The position numbers were made by a program, and so were the translations under genes. 7,041 nucleotides of DNA, taken from positions 1 through 7,041 of the forward strand of contig QNDZ01000087.1 in NCBI GenBank assembly GCA_003646055.1, written 5' to 3'. The notes beneath the pieces are model-generated. The model did not search any database, was not told where the DNA came from, and was given only the letters and a program-made list of their open reading frames with translations. Shown here one piece after another: positions 1 through 4,715 of this stretch. This DNA comes from a bacterium. GTDB lineage: Bacteria; Hydrothermota; UBA3072; B12-G15. Positions within the stretch are counted from its first letter, which is position 1. Every line of letters starts with the position of its first letter.

Positions 1-1859
1 AAACTATCCGCCTTATAAAATGGTATATCTATGGTATCATAATCAGAATACCAGTAATGATTCGTTGAATCTATCGCCGCAACCCTGTATATGTTCTCCC
101 CCTCTATGGGGAATGTATCAATAAAGAAACAAATAGAATCATTCACATGGCCAAAATGATACCACACCAATGTATCCTTTCCTGACCCTGCCACTACCCC
201 TCTAACCTTCTTCCCAACATAATAATCCTTATTCTTACGGGAATTATCATTCCAGGTAATTTTGACAACTGAATCCTGGAAGGTTAATGAGGTAATGGTG
301 GAAGGATTTAAACCTATCTGGAAGGGTATCTTCATTGTCCTTGTGTATCCACTATGGCTTACGAAAACTATCTTAAATGTATCATTCGATGAAAATACAT
401 CTGGAACACTCCATTCAGAATATGCAGGGCTGTATGGATTGGAATGGGAATCATTGTAAAGAGTTATTACATTAGTATATGGATCATTATTGATCTTACA
501 ATAAACCTCTATCCTCTTAAAATAGGAGCCATTGACAGGGTCCTGGGCATAAAATGAAAATTCAGGCCTTGTCCCGGGTTCCAACACAACACCCTTAGAT
601 GGTGAGTTAACCCTTATATCAGGAATAATCAGTGTATGCGCAATTGTGTAATGTCTATTATTTATAACTGCATCAAGGGTTACTTTCTTTATCCCAGAAA
701 TAGCATATGTGTGACTCTTTATCATTGATTCTGAACTCCCACCGGATGAATAACCATCTCCAAAGTCAAAAATATATGATGACTGCCAGCTTCCTAATAT
801 ATATCCGACAAACCTGTAAGTCCTCCCTTCTGATAAAGGATCAAGGGTTGATGTGAAATCAAGAAAATAATTGTCATGCAGATTGATGATTCTATAAACA
901 CCTGCATATGACTGCCCTGTGATATATACATGTTTAGCAATCGTATCCCCTGAAACAAGGGTTGTGGTATTATCCCTGTTCTCATGCTCATGACCTCCAA
1001 ACCACCATTCAAAATAAACATTTGAACCACGCAAATCAAGTGAGTCATCTATCCTGTTTAACTCATCCGCATCAAATTCCTCAGCATCTCCTGGCCAATT
1101 ACTCGGTATCAACGGATGATGGGCAAAAACAATAATCCTCCTTCCCTCACTCCTCGCCCTGTCAAAATCCTGGAAAAACCATTTAAGTTTATTGATATCC
1201 GCATCCCCCTCTGATCCCGGGTTATGCAAGTCTGCACTCCCCCTTGAATTAAAATCTGCAAATAAGAAATGATAGTTCTGATAGTCAAAAGAATAAAATG
1301 TAAAAAATGATGGCCAGAAAACGCTTGATCCATCATACTGCTCATAACTCCTTGTAGAATCCAATAAATACGCTGGGTATTGAAAATGTGCAACAGGTAA
1401 ACTGTCTCTTATCTTTATAAATTGCTTTTTAAATCCTCCATATTGCATAAAATATCCCCCAAAAACTACATTATCTGGGTCAACATCTGTCTGGTCAGGA
1501 GGATAAGGCCATGAATCATGGTTCCCCAGTATAGGGAAATATACTGTATAAAGACTGTCAGCTATAAGTGCCTTAAAGCATTCAAACTCCTCCCTCTCCG
1601 CACTTTGTGTAAAATCCCCCGTTAGCATGACATAATCCAGATTTAAGCTATTCAATCTGTCTCTTACAGCAATGTTTTGTAAAATACAATTCTCCTGTCC
1701 ATCATCTCCCATACATCCATTCCAGGGATTGTTATATCCTGAAGCACAGAACTCAGTGTTTTCTTGCCATGGCAACCAAGCTCCATTTGTTCCAATATGA
1801 ATGTCTGTCATAATTCCCAATTTAACAAAAGATGCTCCACTCCCTATATTTAACCTCAT
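1..1859 (-). CDS. Calcineurin-like metallophosphoesterase with PKD-like domain, partial
   Basis: The frame is open from 1868 to the left edge; counted from the ATG at 1859 it gives 619 residues with no stop. All five metallophosphoesterase motifs are present: D19-x-H21 (TDIHIG), G81-D82 (LTGDFTQ), G112-N-H-D115, H247 in AHHP, and G289-H-E-H292. Such enzymes use a two-metal centre to hydrolyse phosphate mono- or diesters; the substrate cannot be told from sequence. A cysteine-containing insert (C38, C49, C58) lies between the first two motifs. After the catalytic domain comes a PKD-like domain (FDFGDG at 364-369, HTY at 383-385), then at least two beta-rich Ig or FN3-like segments. Neither ATG has a good ribosome binding site: the one at 1811 would cut off the first beta strand, and the one at 1859 overlaps the previous frame. 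This supports a frameshifted single gene with 1822-2280. The C-terminus, possibly with a sorting or anchoring domain, is outside the window. Confidence 0.85.
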   Translation of the reverse strand, partial: MRLNIGSGASFVKLGIMTDIHIGTNGAWLPWQENTEFCASGYNNPWNGCMGDDGQENCILQNIAVRDRLNSLNLDYVMLTGDFTQSAEREEFECFKALIADSLYTVYFPILGNHDSWPYPPDQTDVDPDNVVFGGYFMQYGGFKKQFIKIRDSLPVAHFQYPAYLLDSTRSYEQYDGSSVFWPSFFTFYSFDYQNYHFLFADFNSRGSADLHNPGSEGDADINKLKWFFQDFDRARSEGRRIIVFAHHPLIPSNWPGDAEEFDADELNRIDDSLDLRGSNVYFEWWFGGHEHENRDNTTTLVSGDTIAKHVYITGQSYAGVYRIINLHDNYFLDFTSTLDPLSEGRTYRFVGYILGSWQSSYIFDFGDGYSSGGSSESMIKSHTYAISGIKKVTLDAVINNRHYTIAHTLIIPDIRVNSPSKGVVLEPGTRPEFSFYAQDPVNGSYFKRIEVYCKINNDPYTNVITLYNDSHSNPYSPAYSEWSVPDVFSSNDTFKIVFVSHSGYTRTMKIPFQIGLNPSTITSLTFQDSVVKITWNDNSRKNKDYYVGKKVRGVVAGSGKDTLVWYHFGHVNDSICFFIDTFPIEGENIYRVAAIDSTNHYWYSDYDTIDIPFYKADS

Positions 1860-2280
1860 TAGCAGGATTTACAAAAGGTGCTGGAATTGTTACTGTAAGC
1901 ACACTTTCAGGTGAAAGCCCCTTGAATTCTACAGGTTCAAACACTGCAGAAGGCCCACGCCCAATCTCATGAGAAATATTAATCAGTTTTATATCAATAC
2001 TGCTTATACTATTCTTTAAGATCATACTCCCATCTGGCCACTTATTGAATGTTACTTCTGCATACCCTGAATCTGAAGTTACGAATGTGTCAATAACAGA
2101 CAAACCCTTTGCTTCGCTATTCAAAATAACCTCAACAGGCGTACTCCTGCAAATTGAGTCCACTACAACTGTATCCCTGAGGCGGGAGTCAATGGCAAAA
2201 GGATACTTTACATAAACCTTAAAACCATAACCATAAACACCAAGATAAAATAAAAAACAGCCAAAAATAACCCTTTTCAT
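1822..2280 (-). CDS. Secreted phosphoesterase, N-terminal part ending at a probable frameshift
   Basis: The reading frame is 152 codons and starts with a signal peptide: MKR, then a hydrophobic core IFGCFLFYLGVYGYG to about residue 19. The rest (20-150) is rich in alternating beta-strand residues, with no metal site and no recognisable enzyme motif, and looks like a beta-sandwich accessory domain. The last residues are KYREWSIFC, then TAA at 1822-1824. The next frame over continues FVKLGIMTDIHIG, the first beta strand and metal motif of a calcineurin-like phosphoesterase. Deleting one base from the A4 run at 1827-1830 (T4 on the coding strand) gives EWSIFVKLGIMTDIHIG, a seamless join. I therefore read this as the front of one protein, not a separate gene. 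Two overlapping, translationally coupled genes are the alternative. Confidence 0.75.
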   Translation of the reverse strand: MKRVIFGCFLFYLGVYGYGFKVYVKYPFAIDSRLRDTVVVDSICRSTPVEVILNSEAKGLSVIDTFVTSDSGYAEVTFNKWPDGSMILKNSISSIDIKLINISHEIGRGPSAVFEPVEFKGLSPESVLTVTIPAPFVNPANEVKYREWSIFC

Positions 2281-2285
2281 AGTAT

Positions 2286-2291
2286 CCTCCT
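2286..2291 (-). promoter_or_regulatory. Ribosome binding site of the split phosphoesterase gene
   Basis: AGGAGG on the minus strand begins within the stop codon of the upstream gene (TAAGGAGG) and lies five nt before the ATG at 2280. It is close to the ideal Shine-Dalgarno sequence and fixes the start of the phosphoesterase N-terminal part. Confidence 0.85.
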
Positions 2292-2806
2292 TATAGATTT
2301 ATGGCTATTACTGAAAAAAAACAGGGGATAAGATGAGTTAAATTTTCACTACCATAATAAGAAAATGGAGAATCACTATTATCGAATAACAACAACCCTA
2401 ATGCCTCACCCAATAATGAGCCTACAGCCGCTTTTATAAAAACTATCTTTGCATTTTCCTTTCTCATCATCATTGAGAGTAGAGGTGGATAAATTGAGCA
2501 GATTAAAACTTCAGAGGAGAAGAAAACAATTGGTGCAATTATTTCTGCACCCGGGTTAACACCTCCTCCTATATTAATGTACATATTCTTCAACAAACAC
2601 ATTCCCTCTGTTACTCCAAATTCCACTGCCATCCTGAACAGTTTGTTTTCCATAATCCTATCCTGATTACTCTCTGAAACAGTCCATAGATTCAATTCAT
2701 TATCACAGGAACATAAGGATAGTGGAACCTTCCCGTAGTGAACAGGAGAAAAATTAAAAATACCATGATTGGTATTCAACGAATAAAATAAAATCAACAA
2801 AAACAT
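2291..2806 (-). CDS. Hypothetical membrane-associated protein, 171 residues
   Basis: I do not recognise this protein. It starts with a short hydrophobic stretch (MFLLILFYSL, residues 1-10) with no preceding positive charge, so it is not a classical signal peptide. A polar segment with the run TVSESNQDRIMENK (42-55) follows. Two long hydrophobic segments, about 87-113 (ending in SMMMRK) and 121-141 (containing AAVGSLLGEALGLLLF), could be membrane helices, and the C-terminus (157-171) is hydrophobic as well. Gly-Gly-Gly-Val at 80-83 and Gly-Ser-Leu-Leu-Gly-Glu at 129-134 suggest helix packing. A strong ribosome binding site and promoter lie directly upstream. The stop codon TAA at 2293-2291 runs straight into the ribosome binding site of the next gene, with only 10 nt to its ATG. 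Co-expression with a secreted phosphoesterase hints at an envelope role, but that is context only. Confidence 0.75.
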   Translation of the reverse strand: MFLLILFYSLNTNHGIFNFSPVHYGKVPLSLCSCDNELNLWTVSESNQDRIMENKLFRMAVEFGVTEGMCLLKNMYINIGGGVNPGAEIIAPIVFFSSEVLICSIYPPLLSMMMRKENAKIVFIKAAVGSLLGEALGLLLFDNSDSPFSYYGSENLTHLIPCFFSVIAINL

Positions 2807-2810
2807 ATTT

Positions 2811-2817
2811 CACCTCC
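2811..2817 (-). promoter_or_regulatory. Ribosome binding site of the 171-aa gene
   Basis: GGAGGTG on the minus strand lies four nt before the ATG at 2806. It supports that start, and with the promoter upstream it shows this short gene is expressed. Confidence 0.8.
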
Positions 2818-2835
2818 CATTTTTGTCTTTGTTTT

Positions 2836-2865
2836 ATCATAATAATCTGGGTTTTTTTTTGTCAA
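2836..2865 (-). promoter_or_regulatory. Sigma70-like promoter of the 171-aa / phosphoesterase operon
   Basis: On the minus strand a perfect -35 TTGACA (2865-2860) is followed by an 18-nt spacer and TATGAT (2841-2836) as the -10. Transcription would start near 2829, leaving a leader of roughly 20 nt before the ATG at 2806. An A9 tract (2860-2852) begins with the last base of the -35 and fills the first part of the spacer, so tract-length changes would alter the -35/-10 spacing. An overlapping alternative -10 is TATTAT (2844-2839), with a 15-nt spacer. Confidence 0.8.
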
Positions 2866-2884
2866 CCCCTTTTCCACCCAAGGG

Positions 2885-2906
2885 TAATGACCGGGGTCAG
2901 TCATTA
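2885..2906. repeat. Palindrome at the left end of the element
   Basis: TAATGAC (2885-2891) pairs with GTCATTA (2900-2906) around an 8-nt loop. A second, mutually exclusive stem pairs TGACC (2888-2892) with GGTCA (2895-2899) around two G bases. Both overlap the first bases of the left inverted repeat, so the element end could fold as a single-strand hairpin. Confidence 0.55.
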
Positions 2907-2917
2907 ACAAGTAACAT
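2893..2917 (+). repeat. Left terminal inverted repeat
   Basis: The sequence starts GGGGTCAGTCATTAACAAGT and ends AACAT. It matches the reverse complement of 3204-3228 at 24 of 25 bases; the one difference is T here versus G in the other copy at the ninth base. The match ends abruptly on both sides. Confidence 0.85.
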
Positions 2918-3203
2918 TTGGCTATCTGGATGTTTTCTTCTATGTTTTTAAATTGCAACTGGTTATGTAAAAGACATGGTTAATCTGATGCAAATTAAAA
3001 AATCAAACTCTGAAAAGCAGAATTAAACCGTTTGTCTGCATGTTTTTTATTTTGCTTATAACAATCTGACATTGAAATGATTGGATTGAATGTATGTGGA
3101 AAACCATAAGGAATAATGCTGAGCAAATGAAAAAATGAATATGTGGTTAACATATCAACTTCCCAATAAGTGTTTAAATATCAAAATATTATCACCTAAA
3201 AAG

Positions 3204-3228
3204 ATGTTACTTGTTAATGCCTGACCCC
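3204..3228 (-). repeat. Right terminal inverted repeat
   Basis: Read on the minus strand it starts GGGGTCAGGCATTAACAAGT and ends AACAT, pairing with 2893-2917 across an interior of 286 bp. Its outer part overlaps the first copy of the 17-bp direct repeat at 3217-3233. Confidence 0.85.
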
Positions 3229-3254
3229 AAATACTTGATGCCTGACCCCAAATA
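3217..3254 (-). repeat. Two direct copies of a 17-bp GGGGTCAG-containing repeat
   Basis: Two identical 17-bp copies (3217-3233 and 3238-3254) read TATTTGGGGTCAGGCAT on the minus strand. A 4-nt spacer (CAAG) separates them, giving a period of 21 bp. The copy nearer the gene ends three bases from the rng stop codon at 3258. Only the inner copy continues into the 25-bp inverted repeat. The duplication therefore looks like a repeated element edge, not a random tandem repeat. Confidence 0.85.
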
Positions 3255-3257
3255 GAA

Positions 3258-4715
3258 TTAAATCTCCTCCTCCACCACCCTATCCTTGAAGACCCTTACA
3301 ATCTTAATCTTCTCATAGGGAAGGGAGGGGTCTGGTTCAAACTTCATATGTATCCTTCTCCCATGTATTGCACTGGATATCCTCTCCTTCCCCTTCTCCT
3401 CAATGTATTCAAGGAGAATTGGATGGACAAAACAGGTGACGCTCTGACCAACAAGTTCATCCCTGTTCTTTTCAATGTATGATTCAAGCAGGGAAAGAAG
3501 ATACGGCTTTGAAAAAATGGTTCCCTTTCCTGAACACACAGGGCATGGTTCTATAAACATTAGGGAAACAGACCTTCTTATTCTCTCCCTTGTTACCTCA
3601 ACAAGCCCGAGCCCTGTGATGTCAATCACCTCAACCTTTGTTCTGTCCATTTTAAGGTAATCTCCAAACCTTTTAAGAAGTTCCTCTCTGTTCTTCTCAT
3701 CTGTCATATCAATGAAATCAATCACTATGATTCCGCCAATATCCCTGAGCCGCAACTGCCTTGCAATCTCCTTTGCTGCCAGAAGATTTGTCTCAAATAC
3801 CATCTGCTCCTGATTCTTCTTACCTGAGTACTTCCCGCTGTTCACATCAATTACGTGCATTGCCTCTGTCTGGTCAATCACTATATATCCACCATTCTTC
3901 AGCCACACCTTCCTTCTGTATATCTTGTCAAGGCTCTTTAACACTCCAAAATTCTCAAAAATATGCTTTTCACCTTTATAAAAGAAAACCTTCCCTTTAT
4001 ATGGAATGTTCTTTTCTTTCAGATAATGAATTATCCTGTTGTATGAATCCTTTGAATCAACATGGATTTCGGAAAAATCGGGGATATAAAGGTCCCTCGT
4101 AATCTTTATCTCAAGTTGTTCCTCACTTTTAAGTAATGCAGGCGCTTTTTCATTCTCAAACTTCTTCTGAACATCCTTCCATTCTTTGAGAAGTGTTTGC
4201 ATCTCCTTCTTCAACTTTGTCTGTTCAACCCCCGTTGCAGATGTCCTGATTATTGCACCCATTCCCCTTGGAAGAATCTTTCTTGAAAGGGATTGGAGCC
4301 TTCTCCTCTCCTTCTTATCCTCAATCTTTTTTGATACACCTACAGATTTCACATACGGCATAAGCACCATGTATCTTCCGGGTATTGTTATCACCATTGT
4401 GAGTCTGGGACCCTTTGTTCCATAGGGTTCTTTTGTAACCTGAACAATTATCTCTTCACCGACCTTTGGCTCTCTCCCCTTTCTTGCAAAATGGTAATCA
4501 CTCAATGGCAAAAATCCATCAATATCACCCCCAATGTCAACAAATATACCCTGGAGTTCCCTTCTGACAGCAGAGATCCTTCCCTTGAAAATATAACCTA
4601 CAATATTGTTCAGGTCTTCCCTTTCAGCATAGTACTCAACCAGTTCATTGTCTTCAAGAACTGCAACCTTCACCTCATTATGCCTCTTGGACAGAATTAT
4701 GGTTCTCTTCTCCAT
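3258..4715 (-). CDS. rng: Ribonuclease G / E family endoribonuclease (Rne/Rng)
   Basis: This 485-residue cytoplasmic endoribonuclease has the length of RNase G and lacks the long RNase E scaffold tail. RNase G cleaves single-stranded AU-rich RNA near 5' ends, matures rRNA and takes part in mRNA decay. An S1 RNA-binding domain spans about residues 38-110 (GYIFKGRIS, GIFVDIG, DGFLPLSD). The DNase I-like catalytic domain holds DVNSGK at 290-295 and VIDFIDM at 331-337. D290 and D333 are 43 residues apart, like the Mg2+-binding D303 and D346 of E. coli RNase E. The Zn-link CPVC is at 391-394, also at the E. coli spacing from the catalytic Asp. ATG at 4715 is supported by AAGGAG six nt upstream (4722-4727), inside the preceding gene, which it overlaps by 19 nt. 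The C-terminus ends in acidic VVEEEI. A repeat begins only three bases beyond the stop codon. I do not see the L21/L27 ribosomal protein genes that often follow rng. Confidence 0.96.
   Translation of the reverse strand: MEKRTIILSKRHNEVKVAVLEDNELVEYYAEREDLNNIVGYIFKGRISAVRRELQGIFVDIGGDIDGFLPLSDYHFARKGREPKVGEEIIVQVTKEPYGTKGPRLTMVITIPGRYMVLMPYVKSVGVSKKIEDKKERRRLQSLSRKILPRGMGAIIRTSATGVEQTKLKKEMQTLLKEWKDVQKKFENEKAPALLKSEEQLEIKITRDLYIPDFSEIHVDSKDSYNRIIHYLKEKNIPYKGKVFFYKGEKHIFENFGVLKSLDKIYRRKVWLKNGGYIVIDQTEAMHVIDVNSGKYSGKKNQEQMVFETNLLAAKEIARQLRLRDIGGIIVIDFIDMTDEKNREELLKRFGDYLKMDRTKVEVIDITGLGLVEVTRERIRRSVSLMFIEPCPVCSGKGTIFSKPYLLSLLESYIEKNRDELVGQSVTCFVHPILLEYIEEKGKERISSAIHGRRIHMKFEPDPSLPYEKIKIVRVFKDRVVEEEI

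Larger units (their letters stand above)
2893..3228. mobile_element. Putative non-autonomous element (MITE-like) with 25-bp inverted ends
   Basis: The segment is 336 bp and bounded by near-perfect terminal inverted repeats (24 of 25 bases match). It contains no transposase or other coding region, and its interior is more AT-rich than the flanking genes. I see no target-site duplication: GACC flanks the left end and AAAT the right. The GGGGTCAG core at each end resembles motifs I associate with REP and IS200/Y1-transposase-linked elements, but that link is from general memory and unproven here. Alternatives are a decayed insertion sequence or a two-armed repeat pair from independent insertions. 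Confidence 0.55.
2821..3257. other. Gene-free intergenic region holding a repeat-bounded element
   Basis: This 437-base stretch separates rng from the next operon. No open reading frame of credible length occurs on either strand. It holds the second operon's promoter at its left end (2836-2865), the inverted-repeat element (2893-3228), and a tandem repeat at its right end (3217-3254). No convincing intrinsic terminator for the rng operon is visible; the inverted repeats may have displaced it or may take over its role. The interior of the element is very AT-rich, with a small palindrome at 3139-3155 (ATATGT, 5-nt loop, ACATAT). Confidence 0.75.

Noticed and set aside
794..1393. Two minus-strand reading frames of 84 and 94 codons
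   Set aside because: They lie in another frame inside the phosphoesterase, whose own frame carries the catalytic motifs across the same interval.
2851..2860. T9 run on the plus strand as a terminator
   Set aside because: No plus-strand gene precedes it and no stable hairpin abuts it; it is the A9 tract of the minus-strand promoter.
2992..3021. Possible rng terminator: hairpin at 3009-3021 followed on the minus strand by a T run
   Set aside because: The stem is only four base pairs (TCTG/CAGA), several bases separate it from the T run, and it lies about 240 bases after the stop codon.
3139..3155. Palindrome ATATGT / ACATAT as an operator
   Set aside because: It is short and AT-rich, lies inside the repeat-bounded element and is not next to a promoter I can support.
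2821..3257. CRISPR array, tRNA or other structured RNA gene in the intergenic region
   Set aside because: There are only two direct repeat units with a 4-nt spacer, no cloverleaf, and no conserved RNA motif that I recognise.
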